Assembly: GCF_022180365.1 (NCBI RefSeq)
Contig: NZ_BQKV01000013.1
Coordinates: 1-52,757 of the forward strand
Direction: 5' to 3'
DNA length: 52,757 nucleotides
Source of the DNA: Faecalibacterium gallinarum
Lineage (GTDB): Bacteria; Bacillota; Clostridia; Oscillospirales; Ruminococcaceae
A program made the position numbers and the translations under genes. The notes beneath the pieces were generated by a model. It made no database searches. It was not told where the DNA came from and worked only from the letters and a program-made list of their open reading frames with translations. This document shows, piece by piece, positions 1 through 7,791 of this stretch; within the stretch, counting starts at the first letter, position 1, and the number at the start of each line of letters is the position of its first letter.

Positions 1-474
1 GAATCCGCCAAGCTGACACCGGGCGACCGGATGCGGGCTATGATCTACGGCGGCGACCCGGAGTGCATGGCCTTCCTCAAGGCCACTGAATCGGTTGGCT
101 TGAATTTGGATTACGCACAGCGGCGCGGAAAGTTACGGATCGGCTGCATTGGAACCGCTTTTGAAGAATTCAAACGGGTGGGAGCCGACCTTTATAAAGA
201 AGCACTTTCCCTGGTCGTGGCCGCCTGGCAAGGTGATCCTGAGTCCCTGCGGGCCGAAACGATCCAGAGCGTGATCCGCTTCATCGAGCTGTACCGAAAT
301 GAATATGACCCCCGGCGTCTGGTCACCCGCCTGCACAAGACCGACCCCCTGACCATCTACCGGGAGGGGCGAGCCATGGGTGTCAACATGGCCGGGTATA
401 AGAAGTACCTCTACCAGGTCTTCTGCATCTACAACGGCAGCAGCAAGAAGAACGTGCTGCCCATGAAGTTCTAA
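1..474 (+). CDS. C-terminal part of a mobile-element protein, 5' end outside window
   Basis: The reading frame is open from base 1, so this is the 3' part of a longer gene; 157 codons are visible before the TAA. The visible protein is soluble, mixed alpha/charged, with no signal peptide or membrane segment. Its position before a MazF gene, a TnpW-like gene and a serine recombinase is typical of plasmid-replication or ParB-like (possibly DUF6551) proteins of integrative elements. That assignment is a weak impression, because no diagnostic motif remains in this part. A hairpin at 503-534 probably ends its transcript. Confidence 0.55.
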   Translation, partial: ESAKLTPGDRMRAMIYGGDPECMAFLKATESVGLNLDYAQRRGKLRIGCIGTAFEEFKRVGADLYKEALSLVVAAWQGDPESLRAETIQSVIRFIELYRNEYDPRRLVTRLHKTDPLTIYREGRAMGVNMAGYKKYLYQVFCIYNGSSKKNVLPMKF

Positions 475-502
475 CCTGCCATTCTAATCCCCCTTTTTAC
501 AC

Positions 503-534
503 AGAAGCCGCCTGTAAATTAACAGACGGCTTCT
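503..534 (+). terminator. hairpin after the partial gene
   Basis: AGAAGCCG pairs with CGGCTTCT and CTGT with ACAG around an AAATTA loop, with one mismatch. It lies 29 bases after the stop at 474. The T run after it is poor, so termination strength is uncertain. Confidence 0.5.
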
Positions 535-566
535 TACATAATGAAGCACAAGGGGGTGCATAGCCT

Positions 567-926
567 ATGATTCCCAAGAACTGGCGATACAGCCGGGGTG
601 ACATCTACTACGCCAACATGGACCCCAATGTTGGCTCCGAGCAGGGCGGAGAGAGGCCGGTAGTGGTGCTGCAAAATGACGCGGGTAATAAACATTCGCC
701 CACACTCATTATTGCCACCCTTACATCCAGGGTGGACAAAAAGCGTCACCTGCCCACCCACGTCCTGCTGGACCACAACCCGGGACTGAAAGTTCCGTCT
801 ATCGTACAGCTGGAACAAATCTTCACCATTGACAAGCGCCGCGTACAGCGGTTCGCCGGTCAGACCAGTGAAGAAGAGATGAAGCAGATCGAGACGGCCA
901 TAAAGATCAGCCTGGGGATGAGCTGA
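567..926 (+). CDS. MazF/PemK-family endoribonuclease toxin
   Basis: 119 residues, the usual size for a MazF/PemK toxin, which cuts mRNA at short sequences. The N-terminal RRGDIYYANMD-like strand (here SRGDIYYANMDPNVGSEQGG), then RPVVVLQNDAGN, and PSIVQLEQIFTIDKRR near residues 79-94 are the family's conserved blocks. No classical MazE antitoxin precedes it: the upstream gene is the unrelated partial protein and the next gene is TnpW-like. It sits in the recombinase end of an integrative element, where such toxins are common. It may act with a distant antitoxin or as an orphan. Confidence 0.88.
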   Translation: MIPKNWRYSRGDIYYANMDPNVGSEQGGERPVVVLQNDAGNKHSPTLIIATLTSRVDKKRHLPTHVLLDHNPGLKVPSIVQLEQIFTIDKRRVQRFAGQTSEEEMKQIETAIKISLGMS

Positions 927-945
927 GAGGAGGAATGCAGAGAAA

Positions 946-1158
946 ATGTCTGGAAAGTCTCTTTCCCTTCGGGTGGATGGATATGAAGTCCTGGCCACCT
1001 TTGCGGATACACCAAATAGAACCATCACCCATCACCTGAAGCAGATTCTGATGGCATCCTTTGTGAATAACACCTCCAGAACTGCCTCTGGCGACATCCT
1101 TGCAACGGTCTCAAAACGGCGATACAATCAAGACGGTGATTATCACTGTGCACCTTGA
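946..1158 (+). CDS. small TnpW-like element protein
   Basis: A 70-residue protein starting 19 bases after the toxin, with an AGAGGAGG site upstream. A short beta-like segment (SLSLRVDGYEVLATFAD) is followed by a helix (TITHHLKQILMASFVNN). That layout and the position just before a large serine recombinase match the TnpW family of small proteins on clostridial integrative elements. The family's function is not known to me; a role as recombination accessory is only inferred from location. The C-terminal 20 residues look unlike the family and may be variable. Confidence 0.55.
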   Translation: MSGKSLSLRVDGYEVLATFADTPNRTITHHLKQILMASFVNNTSRTASGDILATVSKRRYNQDGDYHCAP

Positions 1159-1227
1159 AAACTGCATAGGATTCGTATTGATGCATCTTCCTTTTGACCG
1201 TATAACAAAATGAAAGGAAGAAAGATC

Positions 1228-2826
1228 ATGGAAAATAGAGTTTGCACATTGTATCGCGTATCCACTGATAAGCAGGTGGACCACAACGATAAAAACCAGG
1301 CCGACATTCCCATGCAGCGGAAAGCCTGCCATGCCTTCTGTGAAAGGATGGGCTGGGTGATTGTTCATGAGGAGCAGGAGGAAGGTGTCTCCGGCCACAA
1401 AGTCCGGGCGGAAAACCGGGACAAGCTGCAAATCATCAAGAATCTGGCCAAGCAGAAGAAGTTTGATATCCTGCTGGTCTTCATGTTTGACCGGATTGGC
1501 CGTATTGCAGATGAGACACCATTCGTGGTGGAATGGTTCGTTAAGAATGGAATCAAAGTGTGGAGTACCCAGGAAGGGGAGCAGCGTTTTGACAGCCATA
1601 CAGATAAACTTACCAATTACATACGGTTCTGGCAGGCAGACGGAGAGAGCGAAAAGACCTCGATCCGTACCAAGACCGCCCTGGGACAGCTCGTCGAGGC
1701 GGGCGGATTCAAGGGCGGGCTTGCCCCGTATGGTTATGACCTGGTAAAAAGCGGCCACTTCAACAAGCGCAAACATGAACTGTACGAACTGGTGGTCAAT
1801 GAGGCCGAGGCCGCTGTGGTTCGGATTATCTTTGACAAATATGTCCATTCGGGCTATGGGGCACAGCGCATCGCTACTTACCTGAACAATCTGGGTTATC
1901 GGGCCAGAACAGGGAAGATGTGGCACCACGCCAGTATCCGCGGCATCGTCTGTAATCTGACTTATACGGGGGTCCTGCGGTGCGGCGAAAGCCGTTCCCA
2001 GGAGTTGCCCCATTTGCAAATCATTGAGCCGGAACTGTTTGAAGCCGTCCAACGGATTCGTACCAACCGTGCCAATGAAGCAGAGCGTACCGTTCCCCGT
2101 AACATCGGGGGGCAGTCGCTTCTGTCTGGCAATGTATTCTGTGGACACTGTGGGGCAAGGCTGTCCCTGACCACCAACGGTAAATCCTATCCCTGTAAAG
2201 AAGATCCCCACCGTGTGGTCAAAAGGATACGGTATATCTGTTACGGCAAAACCCGCAAGCAAACGGACTGCAATGGCCAGACAGGCTATACAGCCCACAT
2301 TCTGGACGGCATCATCGACAAACTGGTGCGTCAGATCTTTGCAAAGATGAAGGCGGTCCCCAGAAGCGAGATTGTCGGCATCCGTTACCAGGAAAAGATG
2401 GCAGAGCGGAAAAACTTGCTCCAAAGTGTCCGGGCGGATTACACCAAGGCCGCCAATGAGCTGGATATGCTGAAAGCAGAGATCATCAAGGCTCTGCGCG
2501 GAGAAAGCGCCTTTCCAAAAGAACTGCTGGGAACGATGATCTCTGAGTCGGAAGCAAAATGCGCCAAGCTGCAAAAACAGTTTGAGGATGCTCAGGCTGC
2601 TTATGAAGAAGGGCAGAGCCTTCTTCGATCTTTAGAAAAACAGTACAACAATGTGATCTCCTGGGCGGAGATATATGACACAGCTGACCTGGAGACAAAG
2701 AAAATGATTGTCAACTGCCTGATCCGTCGGATCGAAGTCTATCGGGGCTACAAACTGCATGTTGATTTCAACATCGACTTTACCCAGTTTGATCTGGGGC
2801 TGGATATGATAGAAGTAGCCACGTAA
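1228..2826 (+). CDS. large serine recombinase (integrase)
   Basis: 532 residues, the normal size for a large serine recombinase that inserts and excises its element. The N-terminal catalytic domain begins CTLYRVSTDKQ, where the serine is the expected nucleophile. FMFDRIGRI and the arginine-rich helices follow. A recombinase domain (FKGGLAPYGYDL onwards) leads to a zinc ribbon (CGHCGARL ... a later Cys-containing loop) and a C-terminal coiled coil. I chose ATG 1228 rather than the in-frame ATG at 1210 because AAAGGAAG lies just before 1228. The gene lies at the element end, next to the tRNA-Ala, which is the usual place for an integrase. Confidence 0.93.
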   Translation: MENRVCTLYRVSTDKQVDHNDKNQADIPMQRKACHAFCERMGWVIVHEEQEEGVSGHKVRAENRDKLQIIKNLAKQKKFDILLVFMFDRIGRIADETPFVVEWFVKNGIKVWSTQEGEQRFDSHTDKLTNYIRFWQADGESEKTSIRTKTALGQLVEAGGFKGGLAPYGYDLVKSGHFNKRKHELYELVVNEAEAAVVRIIFDKYVHSGYGAQRIATYLNNLGYRARTGKMWHHASIRGIVCNLTYTGVLRCGESRSQELPHLQIIEPELFEAVQRIRTNRANEAERTVPRNIGGQSLLSGNVFCGHCGARLSLTTNGKSYPCKEDPHRVVKRIRYICYGKTRKQTDCNGQTGYTAHILDGIIDKLVRQIFAKMKAVPRSEIVGIRYQEKMAERKNLLQSVRADYTKAANELDMLKAEIIKALRGESAFPKELLGTMISESEAKCAKLQKQFEDAQAAYEEGQSLLRSLEKQYNNVISWAEIYDTADLETKKMIVNCLIRRIEVYRGYKLHVDFNIDFTQFDLGLDMIEVAT

Positions 2827-2833
2827 AAGAAAA

Positions 2834-2861
2834 AAATCCGCTTCCTTTCGGAAACGGATTT
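2834..2861. terminator. bidirectional terminator between recombinase and tRNA-Ala
   Basis: AAATCCG and TTCC pair with GGAA and CGGATTT. It is flanked by A-rich sequence on the left and CTTTT on the right, so it can stop both the recombinase transcript (+) and the tRNA transcript (-). Confidence 0.8.
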
Positions 2862-2865
2862 CTTT

Positions 2866-2941
<76 letters not shown>

Positions 2942-2994
2942 AAATAAATGTGATGATTCAATTTTGACGGAGGTGTCGCTGCACGCATGAACCG

Positions 2995-3018
2995 CGCTCC
3001 CAGCTGAGCTATACCCCC
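2995..3018 (-). repeat. broken 5' fragment of the same tRNA-Ala
   Basis: The minus strand repeats the first ~21 bases of the tRNA (acceptor strand and D-arm start, GGGGGTATAGCTCAGCTGGG), then diverges into unrelated sequence. It lies 53 bases upstream of the intact tRNA in the same direction, between the promoter and the tRNA. This could be an attachment-site duplication left by integration or the scar of a deleted tandem tRNA. Confidence 0.75.
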
Positions 3019-3073
3019 ATATTTGGTTTTCTGTGGCCTTGTCTCTGGGGTGTTCCCCCTGGCGACGTTGGTT

Positions 3074-3102
3074 ATTATAGCAGAGGTTCTGCTCTTTGTC
3101 AA
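3074..3102 (-). promoter_or_regulatory. consensus promoter for tRNA-Ala
   Basis: On the minus strand TTGACA (3102-3097) and TATAAT (3079-3074) are exactly 17 bases apart. Both match the sigma-70 consensus perfectly, as is common for stable RNA genes. Confidence 0.88.
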
Positions 3103-3252
3103 CCATTATTTTCAAAATAAAACAGAAAAATCTATCCGATTCATAAAAACAAAGATAATACGAGGCTTTTTGTGAGAAAAATTCGTCCCGAACCCCGGCC
3201 CCCCGGCGGAGCAGTCTCTTAAAAAGAGCCCCCAGCCCCGCAAAATAAAAAG

Positions 3253-3279
3253 GGCAGACCCCTTTTTCGGGGGTCTGCC
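3253..3279 (-). terminator. second terminator hairpin after the flavin reductase
   Basis: GGCAGACCCC pairs perfectly with GGGGTCTGCC. On the minus strand it is followed by a T-rich tract (complement of 3241-3251). It backs up the hairpin at 3313-3342. Confidence 0.7.
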
Positions 3280-3306
3280 TCGGTTGGTCTTAGGGGATGT
3301 GCCACG

Positions 3307-3342
3307 AAAAAAGCCCTCCCGGGCAAAACTTGCCGGGAGGGC
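3307..3342 (-). terminator. rho-independent terminator of the flavin reductase
   Basis: GCCCTCCCGG pairs with CCGGGAGGGC and is followed on the minus strand by six T. It starts 29 bases after the stop at 3372. Confidence 0.88.
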
Positions 3343-3371
3343 GGCTGCGGTTTTAGAGCTTAGCGGGGGAA

Positions 3372-5171
3372 TCAGGCCACCACGTTCCGGCCAGCGATCC
3401 GGCCAAAGACCACCAGGTCGGTGATGGCGTTGCCGCCCAGACGGTTGGTGCCGTGGATGCCGCCGGTCACCTCGCCGGCTGCGTACAGGCCGGGGATGGG
3501 GTTGCCGTCGGTGTCCAGAACCTGGGCGTCGGTGTTGATGGTCAGGCCGCCCATGGTGTGGTGGGCGCTGGGGATCACCTTCTGGATGTAGAAGGGGCCC
3601 TCAGCCAGAGTGCGCAGGGCGCCGCCGCGGTTAAAGTCCTCGTCCACGCCGTCGGCGATGGAAGCATTGTAGGCGTCCACGGTGGCTTTCAGGGCGGCGG
3701 GGTCGATGCCGTAGTGCTTGGCTGCGTCCTCGATGGACTCGGCCACATACAGCAGGTCATCCTTCTGCCACTGCTCGAACTCCTTGCTGTGCTCCTGGGT
3801 CATGTTGCCCACGGTCTCCACTTCCTGGCCCCAGAGCAGGTAGGCGTAGCCGTCGGGCTGGTCCAGGATGGCGTTGGAGATCACGTCCCGGCGGCCCATC
3901 TCGTCGATGAAGCGCTGGCCCTGGTTGTTCACCAGGATGGCGCCGTCAAAGCGGGAGTTGGCCACATAAGAAATGATGCCGGTCAGGGGGTTGCAGGTGG
4001 GGTAGACCTGGATCCACTCCATGTCCCGGACACCGGCGCCGATGGCCTGGGCCATCTTGATGCCGTCGCCGGTGCTGGCCTGGGTGGCGGTGGTCATGAA
4101 CCGCTCGTCGTAGTTGGGGTTGTACTGCTTGCGCATCTCCACATCGGAGGCGAAGCCGCCGGTGGTCAGGATCACGCCCTTGGAGGCGTTAAAGACGACG
4201 GTTTTGCCGTTGTTCTCGGCCTTGACGGCGGTGACGCGGCCGTTGGTCACCACCAGCTCGGTGCCGCGGGTGTTGTAGAAGATCTCAACGCCCTTCTTCT
4301 CGGCCTCGGCCTGGAGCTTGGAGATCATCTCCACGCCCTTGTTGCCAATGGGGATCAGAGCGCGGGGGACCGAGTGGCCGCCGAACTGCTGGACGCGGTC
4401 GGTCATGAACTCCACGTGGATCTCGTCCATCAGCCAGTCGGCGTCGGCCAGAGCGTTCTCGGCCATCACACGGACCAGCGCGGGGTCGGCCAGGTTGTCG
4501 CCGCCCTTGAGGGTGTCCTCATAGAAGGACTCCACCGAGTCCTCGATGCCCATGGCGATCTGCTGACGGCTGCCGGGGACGTTCAGGCCGCCGCCGGACA
4601 CCAGGGTGTTGCCGCCGGTGGCAGGGGTCTTTTCCAGCACAGCCACGCTGGCGCCCGACTGGACAGCCTCCACAGCGGCCACCAGGCCGGCGCCGCCTGC
4701 GCCCACGATCACAACGTCGTAGGTGTAGCTGTCTTCCAGCTCCTCGGACGAAGCCGCGGCGCTGGACTCGGCGGCAAAGTAGGCGTCGTCAGCGCCGGCT
4801 TCCCGCAGAGCCTTCTGGACGGCCTCTTTCAGGCCGTTGCTGGAATTGGTGGCGCCTGCGACGGCGTCCACGTTGGTGGTGTTGTGGCTGACCATGGTCT
4901 CGATCAGAGTCTCCATGGCGGTGTCACCCAGACCCTTGGTCTCGATGCTGTCGGTCACGGTCACGCCGGCCAGTTTGCCGTCCTTGACGGTGACTTCCAC
5001 GGCGATGGGGCCGTTGTTGCCGTTGGCTTCGCCGGTATAAGTACCGTCCGCAAGAGCCGCGGCGCTGGCGCTGGTGCTGGAGGCGGCCACAGAGCTTGCG
5101 GGTGCCTTGCCGCAGGCCGCCAGGGACAGCAGCATTGCAGCGGTGAGAATCCATGCAGATAATTTTTTCAT
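3372..5171 (-). CDS. lipoprotein FMN/FAD-binding reductase (flavocytochrome c / fumarate-reductase-like)
   Basis: 599 residues. A lipoprotein signal ends in the lipobox LAAC with Cys20, so it is anchored on the outer face of the membrane. Residues ~40-125 form an FMN-binding domain with DAVAGATNS (102-110), the motif where ApbE would attach FMN covalently to Thr108. Residues ~150-599 form the FAD-binding fumarate-reductase fold: GAGGAG dinucleotide motif at 157-162, GGNTLVSGGG, and the C-terminal HGTNRLGGNA. No haem motif is present. Such proteins pass electrons from membrane flavin chains to extracellular acceptors (fumarate, urocanate or similar); the acceptor cannot be told. It is monocistronic, with two terminators, and divergent from a sensor kinase. 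Confidence 0.9.
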   Translation of the reverse strand: MKKLSAWILTAAMLLSLAACGKAPASSVAASSTSASAAALADGTYTGEANGNNGPIAVEVTVKDGKLAGVTVTDSIETKGLGDTAMETLIETMVSHNTTNVDAVAGATNSSNGLKEAVQKALREAGADDAYFAAESSAAASSEELEDSYTYDVVIVGAGGAGLVAAVEAVQSGASVAVLEKTPATGGNTLVSGGGLNVPGSRQQIAMGIEDSVESFYEDTLKGGDNLADPALVRVMAENALADADWLMDEIHVEFMTDRVQQFGGHSVPRALIPIGNKGVEMISKLQAEAEKKGVEIFYNTRGTELVVTNGRVTAVKAENNGKTVVFNASKGVILTTGGFASDVEMRKQYNPNYDERFMTTATQASTGDGIKMAQAIGAGVRDMEWIQVYPTCNPLTGIISYVANSRFDGAILVNNQGQRFIDEMGRRDVISNAILDQPDGYAYLLWGQEVETVGNMTQEHSKEFEQWQKDDLLYVAESIEDAAKHYGIDPAALKATVDAYNASIADGVDEDFNRGGALRTLAEGPFYIQKVIPSAHHTMGGLTINTDAQVLDTDGNPIPGLYAAGEVTGGIHGTNRLGGNAITDLVVFGRIAGRNVVA

Positions 5172-5347
5172 GTCGGTATTTCCTCCTTTGCTGTTAATTA
5201 TATCACAAACGATGATTTTGGCATTTTCAAAAAAACGGCAGGCTGTTCAATATTTTGAAGCCGGGCCGTTTTTCTTAAAACTCCTGGGTCAAAACCGGCG
5301 GGGAATATGATATGATAGAAAAAACGCCGGAAAAAGGAGAAACCAGG

Positions 5348-6946
5348 ATGCAGAAGCTGTCGGACAAAATCCTGAAAAATGTGCGGGCCGTGATTTTTGC
5401 GGCCATGGTGGTGCTGATCGGCCTCTGCTTTGCGGTGACCATGCTGATGGTCCGCCCTCGGATCGACACCCTGTTCACCGCCGTAGCCCAGACCAAGGCC
5501 GGGGCCATCGACTACTTCCTCAACCGGCGGCTGAAGGAGCTTGCCCTGCTGCGCCAGGTCTACCAGCCCCAGGGCAGCACCCGGGAGAACCTCGACGCCT
5601 TCGACACCTACGGCCGGATGCTGGGGGTCTATGCCTCCCTGGGCCTGGTGGACGAGGAGGGGGTGGTCCACACCACCAGCGGGGCCAGCTTTTCCATCCG
5701 GGAGCGGGACTACTACCAAAAGGCCCTGGTCAGCCGGGAGCCCTATGTCCTCTCCGAGGTCCTTTTCTCCCGGGAGGACAACGAGCCCATCGTCATTGTG
5801 CTGATGCCCCTCGAGGACGGGCGGTTTTTCAGTGCGGCCATCGGGGCGCAGTATGTGGTGGAAGTGATGGAGGGCAGCACGCCCTTCCCCGCCGTCACCC
5901 GGCTGATCGGCCCCGGCGGCCAGACCGACCTTGAGACCGGGCCGCTGCCCTGGCAGGCCCGCACCTACCTGGCCCAAGTACCGGTCCACCCCGGCTGGCA
6001 GCTGGAAATCGGGGTCAGCCCCCTCTATGTGGACGCCATCTTCTACCTGCTGGGGGGCTTTCTGCTGGCGGGGTTCGGGCTGATGTATCAGGGGTTGAAC
6101 CGGGCCCTCACCCGGCGGGTGGAGGCGGAGCTCCGCCCCCTGGAAGCCATCGCCCGGGACATGGCGGCCACCGATCTCACCGACCCGAAACCCCTTGAGA
6201 TCGACGCCCACAGCGCCGAGACCGCCGGGATTCTCGCGGGGTACAACACCCTCCGCCAGCGGATCGCGGCCCTGCTGGAGACGGTCCAGGCCGAGCAGAA
6301 GAGCCGGATGGAGAGCGACTATCAGGCCCTTCTGGAACAGATCAAACCCCATTTCCTTTATAACACGTTAGAGACCATCCAGGTGATGGCCCTGGACTAT
6401 GAGGACGACCGGATCGGGGACGCTTTGGGGCTGTTGGGCCGGTACTTCCGGCTCTCTTTGGCGGATGGGGCCCAGCTGGTGCCCCTGGACCATGAGCTGG
6501 AACTGGTCCGCACCTATGTGCAGCTCCAAAAACTGCGGTACGGGGAGCGGCTGCATCTCAAGATTCAGGCCGAGCTTCGCCCCGGGGAGTACACCGTTCT
6601 TAAGTTTATTTTGCAGCCGGTGGTGGAAAACGCCCTCTACCACGGTATTAAGCTGCTGCCCCAGGGTGGCACCATCACCGTCCGGCTGACGGAGGAAGAG
6701 GGCTGGCTCCTGATCCGGGTGGAAAACCCCTGCCCGGAGCCGGACACCGCCCGGCTGGACGAGCTGGCCCGGGCCCTGGAAACCGGGCAGAAACTGCCGG
6801 GGAGCAACGGGCTGTACAACGTCAACCAGCGCCTGCGGCTGCGCTATGGCCGCCAGTGCCTCTTTGTGGACTATGGCGGAGGGCAAGTCCAGGTGGAGAT
6901 CCGATTGAAACAGGAGGAGTGCCATGAATATCCTGATCGTGGATGA
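5348..6946 (+). CDS. YesM-type sensor histidine kinase
   Basis: 532 residues from ATG 5348, chosen because an AAAAAGGAG site lies nine bases upstream; an in-frame ATG at 5312 lacks one. A transmembrane helix near the N-terminus (AVIFAAMVVLIGLCFAVTML), a ~220-residue extracellular sensor (dCache-like, by position), and a second helix (AIFYLLGGFLLAGFGLMYQG) are followed by HAMP-like sequence. The kinase core has QIKPHFLYNTLE with the phosphorylated His, and a HATPase domain (PVVENALYHGI, GSNGLYNVNQRL). It overlaps the regulator gene by 23 bases, so the two are co-translated. This class usually senses extracellular sugars; the ligand is unknown. Confidence 0.92.
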   Translation: MQKLSDKILKNVRAVIFAAMVVLIGLCFAVTMLMVRPRIDTLFTAVAQTKAGAIDYFLNRRLKELALLRQVYQPQGSTRENLDAFDTYGRMLGVYASLGLVDEEGVVHTTSGASFSIRERDYYQKALVSREPYVLSEVLFSREDNEPIVIVLMPLEDGRFFSAAIGAQYVVEVMEGSTPFPAVTRLIGPGGQTDLETGPLPWQARTYLAQVPVHPGWQLEIGVSPLYVDAIFYLLGGFLLAGFGLMYQGLNRALTRRVEAELRPLEAIARDMAATDLTDPKPLEIDAHSAETAGILAGYNTLRQRIAALLETVQAEQKSRMESDYQALLEQIKPHFLYNTLETIQVMALDYEDDRIGDALGLLGRYFRLSLADGAQLVPLDHELELVRTYVQLQKLRYGERLHLKIQAELRPGEYTVLKFILQPVVENALYHGIKLLPQGGTITVRLTEEEGWLLIRVENPCPEPDTARLDELARALETGQKLPGSNGLYNVNQRLRLRYGRQCLFVDYGGGQVQVEIRLKQEECHEYPDRG

Positions 6947-7661
6947 CGAACCGATGATCCGGGCCGGAATCCGGAAACGGCTGGACAAATACGGATTTTT
7001 CTACGATGCTCTTTATGAGGCGGAGGACGGCCAGCAGGGGCGGAAGATCCTGGAAACGGACAAGATCGACATTGCCTTTGTGGACATCAATATGCCCCAC
7101 ATGACCGGCCTGGAACTGATCCGCCAGAACCGGCAGCAGGGGGTGGCTTTTGTGGTGGTGAGCGGCTACGATACCTTTGACTATGTGAAATCCGCCTGGA
7201 AATTGGGGGTCCACAACTACCTGCTGAAACCCATCGACCGGGTGGAGTTTGTGGAGACCCTGCGGGAGCTCTACGCCGCCAAGAGCAGCGGGAATATGCT
7301 GGACAAAATCCTGGAGAACATCCGCCGGAACTGCCTGGACCCGGCCTACTCCTTGACGGCGGCCCGCCAGCAGCTGGATTGCAGCGAGAGCTACATCTGC
7401 CGCACCCTGAAAAACGAGCGGAATACCGGGTTCAACGAGCTGGTGAACCAGTACCGGATCGACGCCGCCAAGCGCTGGATCGACGAGGCCCAGGGGCGGG
7501 TGCTGATTAAGGACCTGGCCCGGAGAGCCGGGTTCAACTCCCAGCAGTATTTCAGCGTGGTGTTTAAAAAGTACGAGGGGGTCACCCCCGCCCAGTACAT
7601 CCAGCAGGCGGGCCGTCTGGTGTTGAAAGAAGGCCAGCCCGACCCCGAAACCGAGGAGTGA
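6924..7661 (+). CDS. YesN-type response regulator, AraC output domain
   Basis: 245 residues. The receiver domain starts LIVDDEP, the phosphoacceptor is Asp54 (AFVDINMP), and LLKP carries the conserved lysine. An AraC-type double HTH occupies the C-terminal ~100 residues (IKDLARRAGFNSQQYFSVVF, YEGVTPAQY). It lies directly behind and overlaps the kinase, its obvious partner. Targets are likely nearby: the divergent flavin reductase or the adjacent disaccharide operon are both plausible, but nothing in the sequence settles it. A bidirectional terminator follows. Confidence 0.92.
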   Translation: MNILIVDDEPMIRAGIRKRLDKYGFFYDALYEAEDGQQGRKILETDKIDIAFVDINMPHMTGLELIRQNRQQGVAFVVVSGYDTFDYVKSAWKLGVHNYLLKPIDRVEFVETLRELYAAKSSGNMLDKILENIRRNCLDPAYSLTAARQQLDCSESYICRTLKNERNTGFNELVNQYRIDAAKRWIDEAQGRVLIKDLARRAGFNSQQYFSVVFKKYEGVTPAQYIQQAGRLVLKEGQPDPETEE

Positions 7662-7677
7662 ATAAGCAAAAAGAAAA

Positions 7678-7709
7678 GGGATGCCAGACTGTGTCTGACA
7701 TCCCTTTTT
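7678..7709. terminator. bidirectional terminator between regulator and phosphorylase
   Basis: GGGATG/CATCCC and CAGA/TCTG pair around CTGTG. TTTTT follows on the + strand, and a T-rich run follows on the - strand, so it serves both convergent transcripts. Confidence 0.88.
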
Positions 7710-7791
7710 GCGCCCTTTGGCGCCGGAGGGTTCGGGCTGATTTGGGTCAGCCCTGTGTGAGAGAGAAAAGAGAGAAATGTGAAACGCAAGT